Below, piece by piece: positions 1 through 9,587 of a stretch of DNA of 37,948 nucleotides. The stretch lies in the NCBI GenBank assembly GCA_009746045.1, contig RPFO01001732.1, positions 17,501-55,448 on the forward strand. Reading direction: 5' to 3'. Within the stretch, counting starts at the first letter, position 1; each line of letters begins with the position of its first letter. Below the pieces are notes generated by a model, which worked only from the letters and a program-made list of their open reading frames with translations, had not been told where the DNA came from and made no database searches. A program made the translations under genes and the position numbers. This DNA is from Mesostigma viride (lineage: Eukaryota > Streptophyta > Mesostigmatophyceae > Mesostigmatales > Mesostigmataceae).

Positions 1-86
1 AAAACAGCACGAACAATAATGATTTTTTCATTAAATGTTTGAATAATTTTAATGTTTACAGCTGCAAGAACCCATTGATTCAACTA

Positions 87-238
87 TTCAACACTGTTAT
101 GGCGTTATGTACATCTTCGGCATTCAAATATGCCTTTTCAACACAGTCTGTTATGGCGTTATGACATCTTCGGCATTCAATGCCTGTTCAACACAGTCTG
201 TTATGGCGTTATGACATCTTCCGCATTCAATGCCTATC
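87..238. repeat. Three-copy tandem repeat, about 50 bp unit
   Basis: The phrase GTTATGGCGTTATG followed by ACATCTTCGGCATTCAA recurs three times with a period of about 50 bases. The first copy has small insertions (TATGTACATC and an extra AT); the second and third are nearly identical, differing for example at TTCGGC/TTCCGC. No open reading frame uses it. It looks like a local tandem duplication in intergenic DNA. Confidence 0.85.
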
Positions 239-799
239 ATCAAATACTATATGGTAGCTAGCTAACAAAGCGGGCCGGTCGACAGGGCGTCACATGCTGA
301 CTTGAAAGTGGAACCGCTTGCATTTTACTCTCGTGGTCCCTGCAAGAAATAAAGCAAACCGACACAATATACGCAAGAGGAAAAGAAATCAGATCCTTGA
401 CATAGATGTAAGCGTTCTACAAGGAAGAGCTCACCAGCACCTAACGGTCCATGCAGCAAATGTGTAGAACCCAACACTCACTCTTATGGCAAAGCAGCCC
501 CATGTGGCAAGGCAGCACCATACACATGAATCACACCATGCGCCAGATGTCACACGAGCAAGGCACAACGTTGTCGTCGGATCAGAAAGCAACAAGCGTG
601 AAAACGCTAGCGGCCCAAATCTGAGATTCCGCGGAACACAGAAAATAAGAAAGCTCAGAAGCTACCAGCAAGGGATCGAACATATGACCTTTGGCATGAT
701 TTCGCGGCTGTGTGAGTCTCCTGATCCGAAGGCATCTCACGTAATGAACGTTTCGAAACAGCCAAACTGCGGAAAATCTCTTACCGGAGAGAGTTGCCA
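239..799. other. Intergenic stretch with no supported gene
   Basis: I see no convincing exon here. An open frame runs on the plus strand from about 486 to 932, but its second half reads through an interspersed repeat copy (from 800), and its composition shows no domain or codon bias. It is treated as non-coding. Confidence 0.5.
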
Positions 800-1018
800 A
801 TATCAAGGAGACAACCAGCGCAGGCCAGAAATCGGGAGAATCCGGACCATGGTAGCTCGAGCCTGCCGTTATCTTGTCCGCGTTTTCGAGTCGTGCAGGA
901 TTATGAATATGAATGGAGATGGAAATGTGTAGCCTTGTGCATTGAAATTACGGCTGGCTGACGTGAAGAGCGACTACATGACCTACTCGGTGGGTCCGGA
1001 AACGGCTTGCTTGATTGT
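800..1018 (+). repeat. Interspersed repeat family A, head half
   Basis: This copy begins with TATCAAGGAGACAACCAGCG and continues through CCGGACCATGGTAGCTCGAG to CGGCTTGCTTGATT. The same sequence recurs at 20490, 25042, 29402, 32604 and, inverted, at 29837 and 36606. This copy stops after about 220 bases, at the same place as the copy at 25042. The family resembles a SINE or a non-autonomous element; no coding capacity is evident. Confidence 0.85.
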
Positions 1019-1375
1019 GTTTCATCGTGGGCAACGAGTCCAACAACTACTTTCTCTGGGCGGCAAACTGCGGCAAATTGAACGCAAACCTCATCATGAA
1101 ATCTTGACCGTCGAAATGTAACAATCCGACGACGTATGCAGTATGCCGCGTTATTTTCTGTTGCGGGAGAGCCGTTGGGCCGGTTCCCGACGCGGGCGAC
1201 CAGTGGTTTGCGTTAAGTTAACTTAGCTGAAGTTCCCCAAGCCGCATGATGGCTCTCATCGACGGCCTCAGTCTATTGACGCGTCGGCCCGATTTTGGCG
1301 GCACCCAATTTGACCCCAACGGCACCTACCGACAAAGGGCATACGTACGTTTCACGCGCACCACGACCTTCGAGC

Positions 1376-1478
1376 TCTGCTATGGCGGTGGTGCCGTGGG
1401 GCCCGCATCAGACTGCGGGCCCTTATCTGCTTTGGCGGTGCTGCCGTTGGGCCCGCATCAGAATTCAGGCCCTTTATG
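1376..1478. repeat. Two-copy 51-bp tandem repeat
   Basis: A unit containing GGCGGTG, then GGGCCCGCATCAGA, then GGCCCTT occurs twice in tandem with a spacing of about 51 bases. GGGCCCGCATCAGACTGCGGGCCC also contains a short inverted repeat (GGGCCCGCA/TGCGGGCCC). No gene is supported around it. Confidence 0.7.
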
Positions 1479-1575
1479 CATGCGGGCCATTAATGCATGT
1501 TACTTTTTTAGTCTTCTGCATACAAATATGAAGCAATGAGGTCGTGTCCTCTGGATTTTTGCACTGCAAATGGCA

Positions 1576-1867
1576 TTTGCACCGTGTGCAGTTCCTGGAC
1601 GTTTGGAAACATGCATGATGGCATGTGGCTAATGTAATGACTGACTAGCTAGACCGTTTCAGTGGTTTTTCATTTGCGGGTATTTCCTCGTAAATGGTGG
1701 GAAAGCGATCGCAGCAATGGTTCTCACCACTAGACACTCCCGGCCAGTGAAGCTCGAAAAACACGCCCTGATCAAGCAAGCTGTTTCCGGCCCCACTGTA
1801 TAGGTCATCTTACAGTCGCTCTTTGCGTAAGCCAGCCATAATTTCAATGAACAAGGCTACACATTTG
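1576..1867 (-). repeat. Interspersed repeat family A, tail half, inverted
   Basis: Read on the minus strand this matches the second half of the full-length copy at 20490-20915, from the GTGTAGCCTTG region through the CATTTACGAGG segment to GTCCAGGAACTGCACACGG. It lies directly upstream of a 3' splice site, so it probably sits in an intron of the gene whose exons start at 1912. With the head-half copy at 800-1018 it forms an inverted pair overlapping in the middle of the consensus. Confidence 0.8.
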
Positions 1868-1868
1868 C

Positions 1869-1936
1869 ATACTCTTTGCTTGGTTATCGGTGTGCCTTTG
1901 TTTGGATGCAGGGGGGATCGCTGTGCTGACACAACG
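1869..1936 (+). repeat. 68-bp duplicated 3' splice-site segment, copy 1
   Basis: This 68-base block, starting ATACTCTTTGCT and ending GCTGTGCTGACACAACG, recurs at 2259-2326 with about five mismatches and no gaps. Each copy holds a polypyrimidine-poor acceptor ending ATGCAG and the first bases of an exon. Here the exon frame reads IAVLTQ. Confidence 0.9.
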
Positions 1937-3241
1937 CGCCGCAAGGGATTTGCTGGGAGAAGATGCCCTTCCCAAGGCTGATTACAGCGACCCTGCGAAT
2001 GGCGACGAGGCCTACTGGTGAGCCTTGTTTTTTGCAAATGCTACTTACGCCGTCTGCTTTGGTTATTTTAATTCAGTCCTATTGAAAGGCGCCTTGGGAT
2101 TAGCCATGCAATCATGTTTTACTGTCACAAAGCCAGCCCTAGTAATTAATATCTAGTTTGTTTGGTTTTACCCATCCGGGTGCCATGATCTTGCCGCCAG
2201 TAAAAGCGTCCTGTGTTGTATCCGTTCTATTTTTTTTAATAACCAATACTTAATAATAATACTCTTTGCTGGGTTATCGGTGTGCGTTTGTTTGAATGCA
2301 GGCGAGATCGCTGTGCTGACACAACGTTCAACGTGATTGCATGGGCATCATTAAACCTGACGCCGCTTGTGCCGCAAGGCATTGTAGCGGCGTGTGGGGG
2401 CGTGAAGCGCTACGCGGATTCTTTCCACAAAGTCAGGATACACGGGTTCAACTACCGCACAGAGGCTGCGGACCAATCCCTGGGAAAGCGGCACAAGAAT
2501 GCGGGAGTTGCGGTGCATGGCCCGGGCGGTGTAGACTTTGGTTTCATCACACACATTCTGAAGGCCAGGTTAGAGTACCCACGAGGGGGCTGGGAATGGC
2601 AGCTGTTGTTGAAGGTGGAGCTTTTTGATCGCCTTCATGTCGCTCACCTGCCCCACGAGAGGTTGGTGGTCATCAGCAGCGCACAGGCCCCCAGGTCGTC
2701 GCGCCTTGTGTTGCCAGGTGCAGTGAGCTCAGTTGGGTATGTCGTCGATGAATGCTATGCTCCCGAAATGGTGGTAATCCCTGCCAAACTGCCATGGAGC
2801 ATGGCACACCAGGCGCAATCTTCCCTCAGTAACCATGTGTATCACAGCGTGGCAGCAGATTTCCCCACCATGCCGCAGTTTGAAGTGATTGAGGAGGGTG
2901 AGCCGATGCCACCGCCTAGTGGCAAGAAGAAAGGCAAGAAGAAGGGGTCCAAGAAGAAGAAGAAGGTGGCAGCGGCAGACGTAGGTGATGGCGACGTGGT
3001 GCGCCGCGCTGGCAAGGCACCTGCTCGAGGGCGCAGCCGCAAGCGTGGTGCTCCCACAGATGCTGGACCTAGCCAGCCCACCGTTGTAATTGAGGAGGTC
3101 CCTATGGCAAAGAGGGCCAGTGGAAGGCAGCGTAAAGCTGTGAACTATTGCGACACTAGTGGGGATGACACTATGTCATCAGAAGATGATGTTGATGCAA
3201 GCAACCCCTCGGACAGCAGTTCTGAAGAAGATGACTTTTGA
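1912..3241 (+). CDS. Transposon-type (DUF4216-like) protein with Lys-rich and acidic tail, 5' partial
   Basis: Two exons fit: 1912-2017 (acceptor TGGATGCAG, donor TG|GTGAGC) and 2302-3241 (acceptor TGAATGCAG, stop TGA). The first ends in phase 2 and the second supplies the missing base, so the frame continues through a Trp codon. The second exon encodes a segment with FHKVRIHGFNYRT, then KNAGV, then FGFITHIL and LLLKVELFD. That order resembles the DUF4216-type region at the C-terminus of large DNA-transposon proteins; the match is from memory of the pattern and is weak. After about residue 225 come a Lys/Gly run (KKKGKKKGSKKKKK, NLS-like), basic patches RGRSRKRG and RASGRQRK, and a Ser/Asp/Glu tail ending SSSEEDDF. 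Earlier exons are not resolved. It may be a domesticated or decaying transposon gene. Function unknown; probably nuclear. Confidence 0.5.
2259..2326 (+). repeat. 68-bp duplicated 3' splice-site segment, copy 2
   Basis: This is the second copy of the 1869-1936 block, 390 bases downstream. It supplies the acceptor of the terminal exon at 2302. Its exonic bases are read in a different frame from copy 1 (RDRCADT instead of IAVLTQ). Confidence 0.9.
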
Positions 3242-3384
3242 TTTAATTTGGGCATGACAGCATTGTTTATGGAATGATGTGCTGTTTTATATTGTATGAC
3301 AACCCTATATTGCACCTTTGTGCACCCTACAATGCATATCAAAGTGGTGTTGAGTTTTTTTTTCACGTTAAGGACTTAATGAAA

Positions 3385-3745
3385 TAAAGCTCATGATTTT
3401 TCTCGTGTTACACTCTTGGTGAGAAATTTCTCACCACGTTGACTTGTGATTTTTCTCGTGTTAGTGATTTTTCTCGTGTTGGTGAGAAACTTCTCAATTT
3501 TCTCAATTTTCTCAATCTTTCTGCCTTTTTCTCACCCATTCTCACCTTTTTTCTCACTTTAGGGTTTTTTCTCACCCCAATCTCACCAAAACGCCCTTTT
3601 TCTCACCAAAATCTCACCCTGGTGAGATTTTTTGCCTAGCGTTTGCGGAAAAAAATTGAGATTTTTCTCAATTTTCTCAAAAAATTCTCACAAAAGGTGA
3701 GAAAATTGAGGGTTTTGAGAATTTTCTCAGAAATTGAGTTCCTAG
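3385..3745. repeat. TCTCA/TGAGA-rich low-complexity tract
   Basis: The plus strand is a dense run of TTTTTCTC, TCTCACC and TCTCAATTT words up to about 3620, then switches to the complementary words GGTGAGA and AAATTGAGA, so the tract can fold back on itself. TGATTTTTCTCGTGTT appears three times near 3393-3480. Open frames across it (for example 3439-3639) are Leu/Phe-rich artefacts. It lies between the stop at 3241 and the first exon of the next gene. Confidence 0.8.
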
Positions 3746-3763
3746 TGCACACATGACACGCGC

Positions 3764-3783
3764 GCACACACACACACACACAC
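3764..3783. repeat. CA dinucleotide microsatellite
   Basis: About ten ACAC dinucleotides follow GCGCG, just upstream of the next gene's first exon. Confidence 0.8.
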
Positions 3784-3972
3784 CTGCTTAACACGGTGCT
3801 GCTCAAACCAAGCACACGTTGCGGCTGTACCACTGCTTTCGCGTGGTGGGAGACGTGGCGCTCTTCCGTTCTTTTGACATTCCCACTTAATTCCTGGGCC
3901 ACTATCGTCACCGTCTTCCCACATCGTGCGTGTTGCGGCCGATTCTTGTTTGCTGTGACCGGGGGGCGACAG

Positions 3973-6900
3973 ATGATGGCAATCAGGCGCAAGCTCCCGA
4001 AGCAATTCGAGGAGCCGCCCGCGTCCGCCGTCGACCACTTGGACGAGATCCCACGTCGTGAGGAGCGGGTAGGTGGAGTGACGAGATGACGAGGGGGGCG
4101 GGTGAGACCAGTCGCCGCGATGGACTGGTCAGGAGGACGTGGCGCGTCCCCTCGCAAATGCAGGCAGACCACACGCATGTCGGCGCGCGGACTGTGGTAG
4201 CCGCTGGCAGCACTCGGTAGAGGACAGCGGCGATCCCGTAGTGCGACGCAAGCGCCCACCCCGTCGCTCATGACAATAGGAGCGGAGCGTTCCGAAGCAT
4301 TAGCACTACGTGATACGGCACTCTCCAATGGCAAGCAAGACTGCTGGGTTGGGGTGACGCGGTGGCGGGGGTCCACGTGAGAGGCACCCCGCACGCCGAT
4401 ACTGCACACACTCCGCTATATGGTATGCAAGCGGGCCGGTTGGGAATAGCGTCGCACGGTGTGTCGTGGCTTTGCTGGTGGTGGACCCCGTAGCCAGCGC
4501 GGACAGGGTTCCCCATAGCCGGCTTTCTCGTCGCACACCTGCGCTTGGTCACTCGTGCTTGCGGGGGTGCGTGCCCGGTTGGTTCTGTGCAATGGTGTGA
4601 GTCGGGGTTGTGAGCCTTGCCCCACGTCCGGCCTAACTCTTGGCTGACCCCCTTGCAAGCGATCCTGTTGCACGGTATGCTGCTTCGGAGTGCCATCCAC
4701 TGCAGGTGCACAAGCGCAAGGCAACCTTGCCTGACTACTGGTGGCACGTGGAGTACGTGGCCGGCACCAGTGCACTTCCCGCCGACGAGAAGGTGACCGG
4801 ACTCGTGAGGACAAGGGAATTGCTGCGGACGCAGATGGAAGAGGACGGCGATCCGGAAGATGACCGGCAAAAGTCCGCGGTAGGTCGCTTGCAGCCGCCG
4901 AACGCTCGCATGGGAAGGATCTCGTCCCTGCCCGTTGTCTTGTCTGCGTCGCAGTACACTCGCCTTTCCCTCTCTCTCCCCCCCCCCCCCCCCCCCCCCC
5001 CCCCAACCCACACACACACACACGCGCACCACCCTTCCCGCCCGACGCCTGATTGCCACCTAACAGCGACCCGCGCGCCCTGATGCCCGGCGTGTGCTTG
5101 CTCGACGCACGTGTTTGTCTTCTTTGCATGTGATGGCCGACGGTGCAGGTGAAGAACCTGGAGGCCAGAATAAAAACTCGACTTGAGTCGGCGCGCAAGG
5201 CGAAAAAGACCGAGGCGGAGCGCTCGGCTGGTGGCCACCCCGTGCAGGTGGGACTCCTAGCAAATGCACGCTTGTGGGAATGCAGGATGAGGGGTGGTGG
5301 GTGTGGGAGGTTGGGTGTGCTGCCCGTCATGTCCTGGTTCGGCTGCGCTAGCTGCACACACCATTTTCCCCTCGCTAATGCAGCCCCCATTCTGGCGCAC
5401 CCCCGTCCCACCCGCCCCACCCACCGCGTCGTACCGCGGCTTCTTCTGCCCAACCGGCGCAGCCACCAGGCGGGGTGCGCAAAGACACCCCGCGTGCGTC
5501 GGGTGGACGCAGCGAAGCCGCACAGCGGGTACGTTGCCAGTCCGTACGTTTGTTTTGGCTGTTTTCGCGTCGTTCTTGTCGAACCTGCACGTTTGCTCGC
5601 CTGCCGGCCATATAATGCACCAGCGAGGACTACCCGCCGCACAGCGGCATAGGGAGGGAGGGAGGGAGGGAGGGAGGGAGGGAGGGAGGGAGGGAGGGAG
5701 GGAGGGAGGGAGGGAGGGAGGAGGGAGGGAGGGAGGGAGGGAGGGAGGGAGGGAGGGAGGGAGGGAGGGAGGGAGGGAGGGAGGGAGGGAGGGAGGGAGG
5801 GAGGGAGGGAGGGAGGGAGGGAGGGAGGGAGGGAGGGAGGGAGAGGGAGGGAGGGAGGGAGGGAGGAAAAGGAGGGAAGGAGGGAAGGAGGGTAGGAGGG
5901 AAGGAGGGAAGGAGGGGAGAGGGGGAGGAGGGGAAGGAGGGGAAGGAGGAAAAGGAGGGGAAGGAGGGGAAGGAGGGTAGGAGGGGAAGGAGGGTAAGGA
6001 GGGGAAGGAGGAAAAGGAGGGGAAGGAGGGAAGGAGGGTAGGAGGGGAAGGAGGGTAAGGAGGGTAAGGAGGGGATCGAAGGAGGGAGGGAGGGAGGGAG
6101 GGAGGGAGGGAGGGAGGGAGGGAGGGAGGGAGGGAGGGAGGGAGGGAGGGAGGGAGGGAGGAGGGAGGGAGGGAGGGAGGGAGGGAGGGAGGGAGGGAGG
6201 GAGGGAGGGAGGGAGGGAGGGAGGGAGGGAGGGAGACAAGGAAGAGAGAGAGGGAGGGAGGGAGGGAGGGAGGGAGACAAGGAAGAGAGAGAGGGAGAGA
6301 GAGAGCGGAGTGCCTGACGGAAGGACGGCGGGGCGGGATGTCAGACCACTACCCTCACAAACACGTCCCCCGATCACTACCCTCACAAACACGCGTGACA
6401 TGTCCCCTCTGATGTGGCCTTGTGACGGACAGGCTGCGCATTCAGTCAGCAAACACCGTGTGACTAGTCCTACGGTGTGGACCGCAGGCACCGGGCCCGG
6501 CGAAGCGCATCGTGCTGCCGAGAACGATTTCGGCCCGGCCCCCAAACGGGCGAAGCCGGTACGTGACACGTGCACACGTGGGTGGTGGATGGCCCGCGCT
6601 GGTGTGGGTGCTGGCATGCGCACGGGCATGGACGTGCTGTGGCATGCCCGGGCGTTGATACTGGCCGGCGTGGACGTGGTGGTGGATCAGGCACAGGGGG
6701 GCATGGGGTAGGGCCGGCGGCGGGCGTGGCTGTGGGCGTGCGAGGGCCCGGGGGGGTGCTAGCATGCCTGGGCAGGGTGGATGGCACGCGCGGGTGCCGC
6801 CGATGGCATGCGCGGGCGCGTCGGTTGATGGGCGTGGTGGCGGAGGCTGGCGTCCGTGGGTGTGGCGGTGGATTCCATTCGCGGGCGTGGTGGCTGATGG

Positions 6901-9497
6901 CACGCGCGGGCATGGTTGTTGGCGGCGTGCGTGGGAATGAAGGTTCGTGGCACGCGCGGGCATGATGGCTGGTGGGAGGGGGGGGGGGGGGGGGGGGTGC
7001 TTTGTGGTTGCCGACAATCGTGGGTGTGGATACTGGCCTGCGTGGGCATGGTGGTCGACGGCGTGCGTGGGCCTATTGTTGATGGCATGCGTGGTCGGGG
7101 GGTGGCATGCGTGGGCGCGGTGGATGGCACACGTGCCCCGCGTGGTTGATGGCACGCGTGGGTGTACTTGCTGGCATGCGTGGACGTGGTGGTCAACGGC
7201 ATGCATGCGTGTGTGGTTGGTCCCATACGTGTGCGTGGTTGTTGGCACACGTGGGCGTGGTGGTGGATGGCATGCGTGGACACGGCGGTTTGTTGCATGT
7301 GTGGGCCTGGTGGTCGGCGGTGTGCGTGGGTATGGCGATTGATGGCCCACGGGGGGGACCGTACCTGATGGCATGCATGGACATGTGAGTCACTGGCACG
7401 CGGGGATGTGGTTGCTGGCATACGTGGGCGCGGTGGGTGGTGGCAGTGGCGGCGGTGGATGTCATGCGTGGGTGTCGTGATGGATGGCATGCGCGGGTGT
7501 GCCGGTGGATGGCATGCCCCGGTGGTGTGGTGGGTGGCGTCCGCGGGGGGCCTAGGTGGCCGGCGCGTCAATGCCCTGGGTGGCATCCGCGGATGTCTCA
7601 CATGGCATGCATTTGTGTGTTGGTTGCCGGCGCGCGTGCGTGTGGTGGTGGGTGGCCCGCGTGGGCGTGGCGGGTGGCCTTGTTGGGCGCGTGGGCGTGG
7701 TGGGCAGGGGCACGTGGTGGTGGGAGGCGCGCCGCCGTCACTCACCCACACTCTGTTCTCGGGCGTCGCGGTGATGTCGCAAAACATTGTGTGCAGAACG
7801 GGACGCGCTCACCTGGCGAGCCAAGCGAGGAGCATGCCGAGCCGGACATGGTGGACGTGCGAAGTAACAAGTGCGAACACAAGGGCGGGTGCTCCAAGAT
7901 ACCCTCGTTTGCGGAGCGCGACGCCAAGAAGGCCCGGTTCTGCAAGGCGCACAAAGAGGATGGCATGGTGGACGTGCGGAGTGCCAGGTGCCAACACCCG
8001 GCCGGGTGTGAGGCGCGACCCTCGTTTGCGGAGCGCGGCGCCAAGAAGGCCCGGTTCTGCAAGGCGCACAAAGAGGATGGCATGGTGGACGTGGTGAATC
8101 CTAGGTGCCGACACCCGGCCGGGTGTGAGGCGCGACCCTCGTTTGCGGAGCGCGGCGCCAAGAAGCCCCGAGTCTGCAAGGCGCACAAAGAGGATGGCAT
8201 GGTGGACGTGGTGAATCCCAGGTGCCGACACCCGGCCGGGTGCGAGGCGCAACCCTCGTTTGCGGAGTGCGGCGCCAAGAAGCCCCGGTTCTGCGAGAAG
8301 CACAAAGAGGATGGCATGGTGGACGTGGTGCATCCCAGGTGCCAACACCCGAAAGGGTGTGAGGTGCAACCCTCGTTTGCGGAGCGCGGCGCCAAGAAGC
8401 GCCGGTTCTGCGAGAAGCACAAAGAGGATGGCATGGTGGACGTAACGCATCCCAGGTGCCAACACCCGAAAGGGTGTGATGCGCGACCCTCGTTTGCGGA
8501 GCGCGGCGCTAAGAAGCCCCGGTTCTGCGAGAAGCACAAAGAGGATGGCATGGTGGACGTGGTGCATCCCAGGTGCGAACACCCGGAAGGGTGTGAGGCG
8601 TATGCGCGATGGGGCGACGTGGGTAAACGCGCCGTCCACTGCGCGAAGCACAAGCCTTGCACCGCCGTCCCTGAGCCGCGACAACGGTGCAAGGCGGACG
8701 CATGCGAGGCCGTGGGCACGTACGCGGACCCGGATCATGGCGAGCGCTTCTGCGACGCCCACGCAGAGGCGGGCCACTGGCGGCTGACGGGCATGTGCGA
8801 CGACTGTGGTCTACACTGGGAGTGGAGATCGGGGGTGCCCGTGGTCCTCACCCCAGCAGAGGGCAAGATCGCGGGCCAGCGACGGCCCCTTCGCCACCGC
8901 TGCGTGTACTGCGACCCCGTCGTGTTCAACAATCATCGACACCGCGAGGAGTGGAAGGTGGCCGCTGCCCTACAGAAGGTGCGCATCGCCCGGTGGACGC
9001 TGGTGCACGACCGGCGGATCCACGGCGGCGAGTGCGTGGCGAGCCGGCCGGATTTCGTCATCTACACGGATGGTGCCCACGTCGTCATCGTCGAGGTCGA
9101 CGAGCACCAGCACCGCTCGTACGACCAGTACTGCGAGCTCGTGCGGCTGTTCAACCTCGGACAGTCGTGCGAGGGGCTGCCGCTGCTGGTCATCAGATAC
9201 AACCCCCACTCGTACCGCAGCTCCGGGGGGGAACTCGTCCACGGGGGGACCGATGCCAGCGACGAGCAGCGACAGGCCGTGCTGCTGTCGTACGTGACGG
9301 CGCTGCTGGACAACGCATACAACCCCCACGAGCGCAAACCGCAAGCACACTGCCGAGCAGTGAAGCTTTTCTATGATGGATGGGATGACGACGCCATGAC
9401 CGTGCCCACCTACGAGGGGCCCCACTGGCTGGACATCCAGCTAGTCGACAAGCCCTACGAGATCGCCTGCCTGGCGAATGCGGCAATCGAGCCGTAG
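3973..9497 (+). CDS. EsV-1-7 repeat protein fused to Vsr/DUF559-like nuclease domain, six exons
   Basis: Exons read: 3973-4068, 4706-4879, 5149-5247, 5384-5528, 6488-6558, 7797-9497. All have GT/AG borders, phases agree throughout, and the total is 2286 bases (761 aa plus stop). Start is ATG at 3973 (or 3976); it lies right after an AG, so an upstream exon is possible. Residues 1-195 are basic and unrecognised (WWHVEYVAG; PAPKRAKP, NLS-like). Residues 221-454 are six 39-residue repeats, C-X5-C-X16-C-X2-H-X12, with GMVDV in each: the EsV-1-7 family pattern (published spacing C-X4-C as I recall). Two degenerate copies follow to about 520. Next is a CxxC pair region (MCDDCG, RCVYC), then SRPDFVIYTDG and VIVEVDEHQH, like the DF...EVDGxQH core of Vsr/DUF559 endonucleases; candidate catalytic residues D614, E628 and D630. 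EsV-1-7 proteins occur in phaeoviruses, brown algae and some other algae; the brown-algal IMM gene acts in development. A nucleic-acid role is inferred, not shown. Confidence 0.75.
4979..5003. repeat. Poly-C run in an intron
   Basis: About 25 consecutive C residues, followed by a short CACACA stretch, lie inside the second intron (4880-5148) of the EsV-1-7 gene. On the other strand it is a G-run able to form G-quadruplexes. Confidence 0.9.
5651..6304. repeat. GGGA microsatellite block, about 650 bp, in an intron
   Basis: Uninterrupted GGGAGGGA repeats run from 5651 to about 5865. A variant block of AAGGAGGGG words follows (5866-6075), then a second pure GGGA block to about 6235, ending in GACAAGGAAGAGAGAG twice. 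The whole lies inside the fourth intron (5529-6487) of the EsV-1-7 gene. Long open frames on both strands here encode only (GGRE)n or (PPSL)n and are artefacts. Confidence 0.95.
6560..7790. repeat. Degenerate GC-rich minisatellite filling the last intron
   Basis: The intron 6559-7796 consists almost wholly of diverged units of roughly 25-35 bases built on GTGGATGGCATGCGTGGGCG followed by TGGTGG. More than thirty GGCATGCG-like cores are visible. A 28-base G run lies near 6968-6998. Open frames on both strands (for example 7787 to 6759 minus, rich in His, Pro, Thr) result from stop-free repeats, not genes. Confidence 0.9.
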
Positions 9498-9582
9498 CTG
9501 GCGCGTCGCGCATGTTGTGTTGGCCTGTCACACGCTCGTGGATGTAGACCGACCGGTTTGGTTGTGCTGAACACCGGCCTCT

Positions 9583-9587
9583 TGTAA
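9583..9587 (+). promoter_or_regulatory. Likely TGTAA polyadenylation signal of the EsV-1-7 gene
   Basis: TGTAA lies about 86 bases after the TAG stop at 9497. TGTAA is the usual nuclear polyadenylation signal in chlorophyte algae, which supports both the gene's 3' end and the lineage guess. Confidence 0.55.

Noticed and set aside
486-932. 148-codon plus-strand open frame
   Set aside because: Its second half is a copy of interspersed repeat family A, and the first half has no coding character.
4416-6629. 737-codon minus-strand open frame and overlapping 216-228-codon frames on both strands
   Set aside because: They are PPSL/GGRE repeats produced by a stop-free GGGA microsatellite inside an intron.
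6442-7787. Minus-strand frames of 310 and 342 codons rich in His, Pro and Thr
   Set aside because: They are the complement of the GC-rich minisatellite in the last intron of the EsV-1-7 gene, with no domain and no splice logic.
7742-8777. Minus-strand frames of 322-325 codons with repeated units
   Set aside because: They are shadows of the EsV-1-7 coding repeats; the plus frame has the Cys/His pattern and the nuclease motif.
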